In this document: positions 22,223 to 33,179 of the stretch, in pieces | How the letters are laid out: the number at the start of each line of letters is the position of its first letter | Numbering within the stretch: the first letter of the stretch is position 1 | Assembly (NCBI RefSeq): GCF_001638985.1 | Contig: NW_017265136.1 | Location: 186,001-250,000, forward strand | Source of the DNA: Phycomyces blakesleeanus NRRL 1555(-) | Taxonomy: Eukaryota > Mucoromycota > Mucoromycetes > Mucorales > Phycomycetaceae | Direction: 5' to 3' | Length of the DNA stretch: 64,000 nt | The notes under the pieces: generated by a model | Database searches by the model: none | Told to the model about the DNA's origin: nothing | What the model saw: the letters and a program-made list of their open reading frames with translations, nothing else | Translations under genes and position numbers: made by a program

Positions 22223-24015
22223 ATGTCTGATATTTCGGATGACGATTTCCAGCCTCTTGAGCCTACTCTTAAGAATGTCCTTGACCAAGAATCGCTCAAC
22301 TGGATTTTTGTAGGTGGCAAGGGTGGTGTTGGTAAGACATTTTTTTCCCTTGAGTCATTATTATTATTGGGAACACCTCCCAAAAAAAGCAAATAAAATA
22401 AAGTATATGTACATAAAGATAAAGATAAAGATAAAAAGAAGAACTTGTCATATCATACATATATGTACTTAAAAAATTGTGGTTTATAGGCAAAACCACC
22501 ACATCGTGTTCATTGGCCGTTCAACTCGCCAAAGTACGCGAATCTGTTTTGCTCATCTCAACCGATCCTGCTCACAACCTGTCAGATGCCTTTGGGCAAA
22601 AGTTCTCTAAAGAAGCGACCCTTGTCAATGGCTTTGAAAACTTGTATGCCATGGTGAGTGTACACATTATTTTGAGTATAAAGTGTACATATATACTTGC
22701 ATGCATACACACACACATACATATATATTATGTGTCTGTGTATGGGGAGGGAGTTTATATGCACTTGTGTAATTTATTGATGTGTGCATATGTCTCACTC
22801 TATATACTACTATACACGTGTATACTTCTTTCTTATGTCTTTATTTATTTACCTATTTAAATATTGTTTGGTATATCTCTAGGAAATTGATCCTACTTCT
22901 AGTATTCAAGAGATGATTGAACAATGCAAGTCAAGTTATAGCTTTGGATTTATTTATTGTTACCTTTATATATGTATAAAAACATTTGTACGGGAATTAA
23001 TAATTTTACTATGCGCTTACAGCTGATCAGGGTAATGCTATGGGTGGAATGGTTCAGGATCTAGCTTATGCTATCCCAGGTGTGGATGAAGCCATGGGTT
23101 TTGCCGAAGTTATGAAGTAAGAACTTGCTTATATATATATAATTTGTGTGTGTATATCGTATTGGGAAGAAAAGCTTTCTTTTATATTATTTACTGATAA
23201 TAATAACAATAACTTTATTATAGACAAGTCAAGACCATGTCTTACTCTGTAGTTGTATTTGACACTGCCCCAACTGGTCACACCCTTCGATTCTTGTCTT
23301 TCCCTACTGTGCTCGAAAAGGCTCTTGCAAAGATTAGTAATCTTAGTGGTAGATTTGGACCAATGTTTCAACAGGTAAACAAATTTGAACAATCTTGACT
23401 TGTCTAGATTATTCTAGTCTGACCTTGTATTGTTCTGTATTGTCTTGTGATTAATTGGTATGATTGTGGTTGATTGTGATCTATTAATCATGTTTTTTTT
23501 TATCACAAAATAAAGGTGTCTGGTATGATGGGTCTGAATGCAAACCAAGAGGATATGTTTTCCAAACTAGAGGAGATGCGTTCAGTTATTACTGAAGTCA
23601 ACAACCAATTCAAGGATCCAGTAAGTGAATAATGTGAATGAAATATAAATGTATGTATAGGTTTAATCTTATTTTATTTATGTAACAGAACAAGACCACA
23701 TTTGTCTGTGTTTGTATTTCCGAGTTCTTGTCACTGTACGAGACTGAGAGAATGATCCAGGAGTTGACATCTTACCATATCGATACTCACAACATTGTTG
23801 TCAACCAGTTGTTGTTCCCTAAGAAGGGATCAAACTGTGAGCACTGTAATGTGCGATACAAGATGCAGCAAAAGTACCTTGACCAGATCTATGATCTCTA
23901 TGAGGATTTCCACATCATCCGCATGCCATTGCTGACAAAGGAAGTCCGTGGAACCGAAGACATTAAAGAGTTTAGTAAGATGTTGGTCGAACCCTTCCAA
24001 CCTCAGGATCAATAA
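22223..24015 (+). CDS. GET3: Get3/ARSA-family ATPase for tail-anchored protein insertion
   Basis: Seven exons: 22223-22331, 22490-22653, 22883-22925, 23023-23116, 23224-23374, 23516-23620 and 23689-24015, giving 330 residues, about the usual fungal length. It has the deviant Walker A GKGGVGKT (residues 32-39), switch [24 protein letters not shown] (switch II), NQLLFP, and the zinc-binding CEHC that joins the homodimer. The hydrophobic Met-rich helices around GMMGLN form the client groove. Get3 carries tail-anchored membrane proteins from Sgt2/Get4-Get5 to the Get1/Get2 receptor at the ER. Exon 3 must end at a GC donor (CAAT/GCAAGT) to keep frame. The next gene downstream is a Ydj1-type co-chaperone on the same strand. 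Confidence 0.96.
22926..23022 (+). other. GC-AG intron 3 of GET3
   Basis: The exon 3/4 junction reads CAAT/GCAAGT...TTACAG/CTGATC and restores [15 protein letters not shown]. Using the next GT (CAA/GTCAAG) would place TGA two codons after the junction. It is the second GC-donor intron in this window. Confidence 0.8.
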
Positions 24016-24800
24016 TTATGACCAAAAAACCAAAAAACCAAAAAAAATGGTATCTTTCTCACAATATACAAATACACAACAATACACACAAACGCATATA
24101 TATTTTTATATATAAACAAATATATTTACATACTTGCTTTTTTCTAAAAAAGATATATATAACAACAACAATAATAATAAAAATGAAAATGAAATTGAAA
24201 CAAAATAAGAGGGAAAGACATTGAATAACTTCTTCCTAATTATTTTTATGAAAACCAAAAGACTAATACTAACACTAATAGTCCTTTTTGGCTTGTTTAA
24301 TTGGTTACTGTTATTAAAAAAAGATGTGTAGTTGCGTGGAGTGGATTTCAGAACATTTGGTTTCAGGTTGGTTTTTTTTAGGCGTATTTATTACAAACAC
24401 AATACAATACAAAAAAAAATTAAGAAAAAAAAATTGCTTAGCAAAAGTAAAACATAGTATGGCTTAGAATGTTCGGGAAAGAACGATGAAATTTTTTGTA
24501 TTTTGATTTGTCCGTACCTGGAAAAAAAATTAAAAAAAAAAAAAATAACAACCACAGAAGCGGAATAAGTATCATTTTGTAGTCCACACCCACAATCCAA
24601 AAACCCTAACGCCAACCTACCTAATAAAATGGTCCACAGCCTATAACTCACCCCCCTTATAATAAAAAAATTATATATATAAATAAATTATTTTATTTTA
24701 TTTTATATTATAATTTTTTTTCCTTTACTCATCAGTCTTAATTTTTTTTATTAACCCCTCCCTACCTCCCTCCCTCCCTCATCTTTACTCATTCATCATC
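24016..24800. other. Intergenic region between GET3 and the YDJ1-type gene
   Basis: Contains the GET3 3' region, a heat-shock-element match at 24467-24479, a C-rich stretch (24590-24660) and a pyrimidine-rich leader (24760-24790) just before the DnaJ start codon. Confidence 0.6.
24467..24479. promoter_or_regulatory. Heat shock element (GAAnnTTCnnGAA)
   Basis: The sequence GAATGTTCGGGAA has three alternating nGAAn units in perfect spacing, the minimal binding site for an HSF trimer. It lies 322 bp upstream of the start codon of the Ydj1-type DnaJ gene, whose relatives are commonly HSF targets. Function is inferred from sequence and position only. Confidence 0.6.
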
Positions 24801-26267
24801 ATGGTCCGTGAAACCAAATTCTACGATGTCCTTGGCGTCTCCCCTGACGTTAGCGAAGGTGAACTCAAGAAGGCCTACCGCAAGCTTGCCTTGAAGTACC
24901 ATCCTGACAAGGTAATAATAATTTTATTTTACTTTTATTTTTTAAAATACAACATTTTCTATATAAAATGTATTACGCAGTTTTGCAAAAATAAAATAAA
25001 AAATAGAAAATAGAAAATGGATGACTAAACTATTACTATCACTATCACTATCACTATCATAATGAAATATTAACCAACAAATACACACTTCTTTATCCAA
25101 TTATGTTATTATTGCTACCTGTTACTGCTCTTATTACTACGCACACAAAAGAACCCCGGAGCTGGTGATAAGTTCAAGGAGATCTCTCACGCATACGAGA
25201 TTCTCTCAGACGGCGAGAAGCGTCAGATGTACGACCAGTATGGTGAAGAGGGTCTCAATGGCCAGGGTGCAGGTATGGGCGGTATGGATGCCGAAGACCT
25301 GTTCTCCCAGCTGTTTGGTGGCGGTATATTTGGTGGTGGCGGAGGCCATGGCGGTCGTGGTGGCCGTCCCTCAGGCCCCCGTCGCGGAAAGGACATGGTT
25401 CACCAACTCAAGGTCAGCCTTGAAGACCTTTATGCAGGCAAGTCCTCCAAGCTTGCTCTCCAGAAGCACATCCTTTGCCCCAAGTGTGACGGCAAGGGCG
25501 GCAAGGAAGGCGCAGTCCAGACCTGTCGCAGCTGTAATGGTAATGGTGTTCGCATCGTCATGCGCCAGATGGGCCCAATGATCCAGCAGATGCAGCAACC
25601 TTGTGGTGATTGCCGTGGCGAGGGTGAAATTGTCAACGAGCGCGACCGTTGCAAGCACTGTGTCGGCAAGAAGATCATCAGCGAACGCAAGATCCTCGAA
25701 GTTCACATCGACAAGGGTATGCGTGACGGACAGAAGATCACCTTCCAGGGAGAGGGTGACCAGGCCCCCAATGTCATTCCCGGTGATATCCTGATCGCCA
25801 TTGACGAAAAGCCCCATCCCCGCTTCAAGCGTCAGGGCGACGATCTGGTCTACGAGGCCCGCATCGATCTCTTGACCGCCCTGGCCGGTGGTCAGTTTGC
25901 CATCTCCCACCTCGACGACCGTGTCCTCTTGGTCAATGTTTTGCCAGGAGAGGCCATCAAGCCTGATTGCGTCAAGGTCATCCCCAACGAAGGTATGCCC
26001 GCATACCGTCACCACCACCACGGACACATGTTTGTCAAGTTCTCAGTCGAGTTCCCCCAGCCCAACTGGGCCACTCCCGAAGTCATCGCCAAGCTCGATA
26101 CCATCCTTCCTTCCCGCCCTCAGATGCCCAACTTTGGCGACAAGCATGTAGATGAAGTTGTCCTCGCTGATGCAGAGGCTTACCAGACCCAGAACACACA
26201 GAGAGGTTATGAAGACGAAGACGAAGACCAGAGAGGTGGCCCTGGTGTCCAGTGCGCTCAGCAGTAA
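24801..26267 (+). CDS. YDJ1: Class A DnaJ co-chaperone, Ydj1/Mas5 type
   Basis: Two exons, 24801-24911 and 25152-26267, give 408 residues. The J domain has HPD at residues 34-36, just before the intron. A Gly/Phe-rich linker follows ([16 protein letters not shown]). The zinc-binding region has four CxxCxG repeats ([32 protein letters not shown]). After the client-binding C-terminal domains the protein ends in CAQQ, a CaaX-type prenylation box like that of yeast Ydj1. The protein stimulates Hsp70 ATPase and delivers unfolded or precursor proteins, partly at ER and mitochondrial membranes. The coding region is GC-rich with many C-ending codons, which suggests high expression. A heat shock element lies upstream. 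Confidence 0.96.
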
Positions 26268-27069
26268 AGAAGAAGAAAAACTAAAATATATATATATATA
26301 AAATAAAGAAGTAGCAGCATCCCCCTCACCCTCCAAAGAAAGAAAGAATGAAAGAAACAAAGAAAGAGACAAAGAAATAAAGAAATAAAGGAAAGAAACA
26401 ACTCCCAAAAAGAAATAATAAAGATGCCAAAAATCAGAAAGGCAGACCAAAAAAAAAACGTTCCTACTTACACACTCATACACTGAATGTATGTCTGTAT
26501 CTTTAGCTTTATAACTATATCTCCCTCGCTGCATAGCAACAGCAACAGAAGAAGAAGCAAAGAGAAAATGAGAATTAGACAATATATTATGTTATATATA
26601 TAATACAAATACTAAACAAAAATCACTATAAAAAGAAAGAAGAATAGTATAGGCATCTTGTTGTTATTTAAAGAAGTGTTCAAAGAAGATGTTCAATTCA
26701 GTTCAATATGTATGTTCCATTCCTATTAGCATGATCCTTCCCTTTGTACACCTCGTATCGGTAGTGTGTTTCTTAACTGAATTACTCAATTCAATTTGAT
26801 CCAAGTACTACAAGTCATCTTTAATTTGACTTATATATATTATAAAGAAAATACAAGTGTATTCTTGATGTTGGATTTCACGTACAGATTATGTATGCAG
26901 CAGTCCCTTAAAATAGGGCTGCGTCATTGAGCTATCATAGTAGCATAGAACCTGTAGATCATATATATATAATATGTACGAGATAACGTATTTGCACAGT
27001 TTTTTCTCCCTTTCCTCCCCCTTGAATCGATACACGTAGAATATACAATTGTGCAGCTACAAAGTAACC
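26268..27069. other. Intergenic region between the two DnaJ-family genes
   Basis: A-rich 3' region with GAAA repeats near 26330-26410, then AT-rich DNA. At about 26898-26965 is a stretch that resembles one upstream of RPN7 (29169-29235). Below that is a pyrimidine-rich run (27000-27025) ahead of a possible first ATG at 27070. Confidence 0.6.
26898..26965 (+). repeat. Copy A of a ~65-bp imperfect direct repeat in two promoters
   Basis: Shares GTCCCTyAAAAT, GCGTCATT, GTAGCA and AGAACC in the same order and nearly the same spacing with 29169-29235. It lies about 105 bp before the possible first ATG of the J-less DnaJ gene. It may be a shared regulatory module or two relics of one repeat family. 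Confidence 0.5.
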
Positions 27070-28334
27070 ATGTCAATTTATATTCCAGATAATACCCAAC
27101 AACTGACTAATAATCAAAAGGTATGCTCTCTTTCTCTCTTTCTCTCTTCCTGCGCCCTTCCTCCCTCTCTTTCCCCTCCTTTCTTTTTCTTTTTTTATAC
27201 ACAAACACAAACTTCTTCAGTTTTTGCACTAGAGAATTATTTTGCCTCATTCTGCATTAGCAATCACTTGACCAATTCAAAGATAACAACCATCAGATTC
27301 ACAATGCAAAAAACTCGAGCGCAAAAGCAAAAGCAAAGGCAAAAGCAAAGGCAAAAGCAATTTTGAACGTAAACAAGTACATGTTCCCCCAATTTTTTTC
27401 TGATGTAATATTTGGCACCACAAGTAAAACTGCTGCCAACTCAAGTCGCCGATCCAGCCGCCTGTCTAGCCAACACGACAAAGTACTGTCTTGCTCAATA
27501 AAACTAACCCTCGAAGATATCTACACCGGAAAGACCTCAAAGCTGTCTTTGCAGAGACACATTTTCTGCCCTGGATGTCGCGGCACGGGCGAGGCTATAC
27601 AAGATAGTCTGGTCAGTAAGACATGTCAGAGCTGTAATGGATGTGGTGTCCGATATTTTAAGTACAAGTCAGGTTCCACAACAAAACAAATTGATCTTTC
27701 ATGTGGCGACTGTCACGGCGTGGGTGAACATGTAGAACGAACCAATTGTGCCCAATGCGTCGGAAAGAAAACAATAACCAAGCACATGTTCCTTGACGCG
27801 AAGATTGCAAAAGGTGTGCGTGACAAACAAAAAATAACCATTCCGTTACAGAGTCTACACAACTGCCCACAACAACAACAAGAAAAAGATGAATATCGTG
27901 ACGTGATTCCCAATGAAATCATTGCTGTTATCCAAGAAATACCCCATCATCGGTTCAAACGTCTGGCTGATAACCTGGTTTATGAAGCCCACATTGATCT
28001 TGTCACGGCTCTCTCGGGTGGCCAGATTGCTATCCCACACTTGGACGATCGCGTCTTGCTGGCAAATCTGTCTCCTGGAGAGGCAATGCGACCCGATTGT
28101 GTCAAGGTTATACCTAATCAAGGTATGCCTGTTTATAATTCCCACCACATTCAGGGACACATGCTTGTCAAGTTTTTTGTTGATCTCCCTCAAAACGAAT
28201 GGGTCACACCAGACATCATTGCACAAATCAGCGCTCTTCTTCCCCCAGCTCCTCAAGTACCCACCTTTGTTAATAAGCGTGTGGAAAATGTTACTCTCAC
28301 AGACTCTGTAGCTACCAAGCATTGGGAAGTCTGA
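27070..28334 (+). CDS. DnaJ-family protein lacking a J domain (paralogue of the neighbouring Ydj1-type gene)
   Basis: The firm coding part is 27381-28334 (317 codons from its first ATG). It aligns with the upstream DnaJ from the end of its Gly/Phe region onward: FPQFFSDVIFG, KLTLEDIYTGKTSKLSLQRHIFCPGC, the four Cys repeats (CPGCRGTG, CQSCNGCG, CGDCHGVG, CAQCVGKK) and the C-terminal domains ([35 protein letters not shown]). There is no J domain or HPD motif upstream and no CaaX box. A possible small first exon, 27070-27120, would splice in frame (AAG/GTATGC to AACAAG/TACATG) and add 17 residues with no J-domain resemblance; that model is uncertain. The frame is intact, but codon use is more AT-rich than in the neighbour. 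It may hold clients without recruiting Hsp70, or be early in decay. Confidence 0.75.
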
Positions 28335-29284
28335 AACTTTTGAGTTTAAGCCTGTGTAGTAAAATATAATATATATATGTATATGTAAGAATTGCGGTGA
28401 AGGGAGGGGAGGGGTTGAACTATTTTTTTTGGTTTTCTTTGGTTGAAATGCCTTGCTCTCAATTTATCTTGTAAACTAAATGGCTATATAGTAAATAAAA
28501 ACAAAAAAAACAGCCATTGTCTGGTTGATAACAAGTAAAATGGTAATGCAGAAGTCAGATAATATAAATAAATAGTCGATAGTAACAAGTATACTTCTGT
28601 GATATAAATATATAACAGAATACAACTATTAGCAAATGGAATTTAGTCACAGAGCCGTATATTGCTGCTAGAATTACATGTAAGCTATAGATAATTAGAT
28701 ATGTCTACCAATAATGTTAATTATAATATTAATTAAAGATTAAATTATGATATATAAACTTATTGGTCATTTGTTAAGAGATATGCATATAATGTTAAGT
28801 TCAAATAAACTAATCACTTGGATTATAATTAGATTAGCAAGGTAGACAAAAAAAAAGTACCAAGCAGATTCAAATGCTTTTCAATTTTAATTCAACATTT
28901 TACAAAAAAAAACTTCCGCCCTATGAATTAGTTTTGTAATTCAAACCTTGTCAAAACGGTGCTTTACTACATTATACTGTAACCAATAAAGAATATTTAT
29001 ATATATTCCTTTTGGAATTTAATGCAAGAAAATCACAATTGTAATCATTGGGATCGATGAAGTTAAATGTACTTAATTCACACCAATGTTTATGCATGAA
29101 CAAAACTTTATTTTATACCAATTTTTATATATAAATGTAATGTGTATTGGGTTTCTACAAAAAGCACATTGGCGGTCCCTCAAAATCGAAGCCGCGTCAT
29201 TATCCCATTACGTAGCAAGAACCCTATCCATCAAAACGCGTATGCGGAATAACTCCTTCTTGGAACTCATCCACACCTTTCAAA
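28335..29284. other. Intergenic region upstream of RPN7
   Basis: AT-rich DNA of 950 bp without a gene. At 29169-29235 lies a GC-richer stretch resembling 26898-26965; it sits 50-116 bp before the RPN7 start codon and is therefore probably promoter. Confidence 0.6.
29169..29235 (+). repeat. Copy B of a ~65-bp imperfect direct repeat in two promoters
   Basis: Same orientation as copy A at 26898-26965 and about 50-115 bp upstream of the RPN7 start codon. It contains GTCCCTCAAAATCG and GCCGCGTCATTA. The surrounding DNA is much more AT-rich. Confidence 0.5.
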
Positions 29285-31203
29285 ATGTCCATCCCCGCTC
29301 AAGACAACACACTCCAGAAGATCCCCGATCTGTACCTGGCAGTAAGCTTGCATTCTATTCAAACCCAAAAAACTTATTATGCCTTGTTTAACTCACCAAA
29401 AATACATGCACTTACATCATCAACAACAACTGTTACTTTTTTTTGTAACTTCTTTCTTTTTATGTATTTATAATTTTACCAGCACCATCGTTTCATCGTC
29501 AACCAGGGACCAGTTGAACAACGTCAGAATGCAAAGAACGAACTTCTCAAGGAAATCGAGCAAAAGAGTGCGTTATTAGCTTATTATTTACTCATCCAAA
29601 GGAAGAAAGGGAAAAGAAAGGGGGACTGATGGAGTTATTCGTTTCTGTCATGTTAGACATGGCCCCTTTTTACAAGTTCATTGTAGAAGAGTTCAAGATC
29701 CCTTTTGATCAGCAACTATACACTCGTATGGAGGCTGCCAACAAGGAAGAACTCAAGAAGTTCGACGAAAAGGTTGTGGATGCAGAACAGAATCAAGGAG
29801 AAACTGAAATCAATGAAGCTTTGTTGGGAAAGGCTGATTATTATTCTAGTATTGGTGACAAGGTATTTTCTAGGCTATATATATATATATATAAGAGAGA
29901 GAAAGAGGAGGATACTGATGTTAAGTGTGGATAGGAAAGTGCTCTCACAGGCTACAACAATCTTTTGAACAAATCCATTACCTTGGGTACTCGTATCGAT
30001 ATTGTCTTTGCTATCGTTAGAATTGGATTTTTCTTTGATGACTATAACCTTGTACGCTCCAAGTTGGATAAACTCAAGGAATTGATTGAGCAAGGTGGTG
30101 ATTGGGATAGACGTAACCGTCTCAAGGCTTATGAGGGTGTTTATCTCATGTCGATCCGTGACTTCAAGGGAGCTGCTAGTCTTTTTATTGACACTCTCAG
30201 CACATTTACTAGCACTGAGATGATGTCTTATCAAGACTTTGTCAAGTATGCTGTTCTCACTAGTGTCATTAGCATGCAGCGTGTAGATATTAAAAAGAAG
30301 GTATGGAGATCAACTGGTGTATATATACATTTGTGGAAAGGCAACAAGAAAGATAAAGTCCAGAAAGAGAAGGATAACGAGGAAGAGGAATGTATATATT
30401 TATTAAGAGGAGAACAATTGTAGGTTTTAGATGCACCCGAGATTCTTGAGGTGATTTCAGATATTCCTTATCTGGAAGATTTCATGACCAGTCTTTACAA
30501 CTGCAATTACTCAGACTTTTTCCGCGCTCTTGGTGAGCATGATAATAATAAGAGTAGTACTAGTGGTAGTGGTAGTGGTAGTGGTAGTGGTAGTGGTAGT
30601 GATAGTGATATCGGTAATGAGTGTGCGGACAGAAAAAAAAAGGACGTGAAAGTTTATATGTGTATCTCTGACTTTGGAATTGTTATTAGCCAATGTGGAA
30701 GAAACTCATTTACGTACATCCCGTTACCTTTACGCTCACATGCGTTATTACACACGCGAGATGCGTATTGTTGCTTATGCCCAGCTTCTTGAAAGTTACC
30801 GTTCATTGACCTTGGCAAGCATGGCTCAGGCATTTGGTGTATCTGAGGACTTTATTGATCGGTAAGTTTACAACAACAGTAACAAATATTATAAGTTGTG
30901 AAATATGTGACGTAATGTGATGTGATTTATGGATGAAATGAAGCTTTTGAATGTATATAAATTTGTAACTTTATTAATTTAATCTATTTATTCATTTATT
31001 TTTGGGGGGTTTGTGATGGTATTTGTAGTGAGCTGTACAAGTTTGTCGCTGCCGGTCGTTTGAACTGTGTGATCGATAAGGTTAATGGTGTGATCGAGAC
31101 CAACCGCCCTGACGCAAAGAATGCGCAATACCAGACAGTAGTGAAGCAGGGAGATTTGCTACTTAATAGAGTACAGAAGTTGAGCAGAGTTATCGATGTC
31201 TAA
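29285..31203 (+). CDS. RPN7: 26S proteasome regulatory lid subunit Rpn7 (PSMD6)
   Basis: Seven exons: 29285-29341, 29483-29567, 29657-29862, 29935-30300, 30424-30532, 30690-30861 and 31029-31203. They give 389 residues, the usual length for Rpn7/PSMD6. Recognisable blocks are KIPDLYLA at the N-terminus, MAPFYKFI, the helical-repeat region ([46 protein letters not shown]), and a PCI domain with [21 protein letters not shown] and [15 protein letters not shown]. Rpn7 is a structural PCI subunit of the proteasome lid. The intron at 30533-30689 carries an AGTGGT microsatellite. No yeast-type PACE site (GGTGGCAAA) was seen upstream. Confidence 0.96.
30561..30600. repeat. (AGTGGT)n microsatellite inside an RPN7 intron
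   Basis: Hexanucleotide/trinucleotide repeat in the 157-bp fifth intron; if retained it would read as Gly-Ser repeats. Confidence 0.85.
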
Positions 31204-33179
31204 GTGTATAAAAATGAATTAATGGATAAATAAAGAAAGAAAGAAATAAATAAAGAGAAAATCATTGAGAACAATAAAGGACAATTAAACCGTATTTTTT
31301 TAAAAGAAACATATATATTATGATTGGTCTCTTGGTATTATATATATTTTGTGCATATCTACATATATAATGCTTGATCTTTGTTGTCTTTATCCATTAA
31401 AATCAGCTCTTTATAACCTAGCAACACACAATCAAGTATTTAATATCTTTTGTTTCATTGGGAACAAGTAAAAAAAAATGTCAAGAAAACCTAAAGGGTA
31501 TCTGTCAATTTTTATTACAAATTAATCAGACCTTAATTGAATATTAACGGACTAGGAATTGATACCTCTTTATGTATAGGGGTTATCTAATAAAAACAAC
31601 AATAACAAAGATACATGTGAAAGAGGGGTTGTTTAGACGAGTCGTTTTTGGAGCAGTATAGCCCCTTTAAATGTATCCAAAATGACTATTGTTTGACTTC
31701 ACATTAAAGTCTTTGTATTTTTTCCATTTCCTTTCTTTTCTTGCTCGTTGGAGATTGAAGGAGTGGATTATTTAATGAAGGAGTGAGTGATAGTGAATAT
31801 TCATAAAAAACCGTTATAGCTAAATAAATAAAAGAAATACTTTGATAGACTATTCTCTAGGAATACTACAGATTTGTGGTTATCTTTGTCTCATCATGCA
31901 GATCCAACTGATCATTGCGGATTTATAACAGACATTCAACTAAATAAAGTCTAAGTATGAGCTACAAAAACATTGATGTGCGTATGTAAGTATGTACGTA
32001 TGTGCGTATGTGTGCTTGTATGTTTGTATCTATGTATACATTATATATATAGATATTATGGACTAGATGAGCATCAATATCGAAATATATGGCAACACCC
32101 TTCATCAGACATATATTGCAAGTTTAACTACGCAGTGGCGTTTATTATTTAGATCGTAGTTGTACTAAAACGACCAAAACAAAAATAACGATTTTCACTC
32201 TAAATTAGTGTTTTAAAGAAGTGCAAACCAAACAAACAAATAAGCAAACAAGTAACTAAGCAACCAAGTAACCAAGCAACCAAGACAAACGCCAAAATTT
32301 TATCAGCAATAAAAACAATAACAAAGAAAAAAACTTACCGAAATTCTGCAAGATATTTAACTAGTTGACAGGGTTCTTCAGCCTTTAGTTGCCTTGCTCT
32401 TTAATGCGATTGAGATATAGAATATAAAAAATTAAAAGAAAAAAGAGTAATCAATTATATACACTAAAATAATAATAATAATAAGAGGCAATATCTCAAG
32501 TTCTTAATTCTCGAGATATATATATATTATGCATATTTACACATAGAGCATAATCATTGTGCAGTGATAACAATTAACCCGTTTAGATTTCTGTCAAAAT
32601 TAGGATTCTTCTAATACTGTTTGAGTTTCGTTTTCTTCGTTTTCGCTTTTGTTTTTTTTTGCTTGATTGAGAATGTAATACAGACTAAAGCCAAGACCAC
32701 CAAAAGAGGGGCAAGCATGTTTTAGCGTTGCCAGTGGCTTGTTCTTGGAGAGGTAGAGAACAAGCAAAGTGGAAACAAGGTCAAAGCTAAAAGGGGATGA
32801 TGATCCTTTAGTTTTCTTTTTATTTTATTTTCTTGTTTTGGTGGAAAGGTTCCTTTTTTTTGGCTTTTAAAACCCCCCTCCCTTCATCATCCCACTCCCC
32901 TCCCCCCACCCCAACCCCTCTTCTCATACACTACACACCCACACACCAAGACTTGCTAAAAATTGTGGCAAGTTTTCTTTCTTTATCTCTCTCTCTCTTC
33001 CTTCCCTTTTTCTTCCTTTATCTTATTCCTTTCTAGGCTGTCACTCTTCTTTTTCTATAAAGAAGACGGCATGCTCGAGGATTTTCTTGACTTAATCCTC
33101 TCATTGACGTCAATCTCTTTAATAATCTGATTCACTTTGAACAAAGAAAGTAGATCTCGATACAAATCATCAACGTGCA
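31204..33179. other. Intergenic region upstream of the SH3 surface protein
   Basis: About 2 kb of AT-rich DNA with simple repeats: GTATGT types near 31985-32035, AAACAAAC/AAGCAACC types at about 32228-32285, and TAA near 32468-32482. The last 300 bp become C- and CT-rich (32870-33030) and contain a CRE palindrome at 33105-33112. No gene was recognised. Confidence 0.6.
33105..33112. promoter_or_regulatory. cAMP response element palindrome TGACGTCA
   Basis: A perfect TGACGTCA lies 68 bp upstream of the start codon of the SH3 surface protein. In fungi this palindrome binds ATF/CREB-type bZIP factors (Sko1, Atf1) that act under stress and PKA signalling. Function here is inferred. Confidence 0.5.

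Noticed and set aside
22582..22860. Read-through frame past GET3 exon 2
   Set aside because: It is the intron sequence in continuation; splicing at CATG/GTGAGT joins the conserved EIDPTSS segment.
25371..26027. 218-codon open frame on the minus strand inside the Ydj1-type gene
   Set aside because: It is the mirror of a strongly codon-biased gene; long antisense frames are common under such bias, and it has no recognisable domain.
26672..26695. Degenerate GAA/TTC cluster upstream of the J-less DnaJ gene
   Set aside because: The units are out of 5-bp register (GAAGTGTTCAAAGAA), so it is not a convincing heat shock element.
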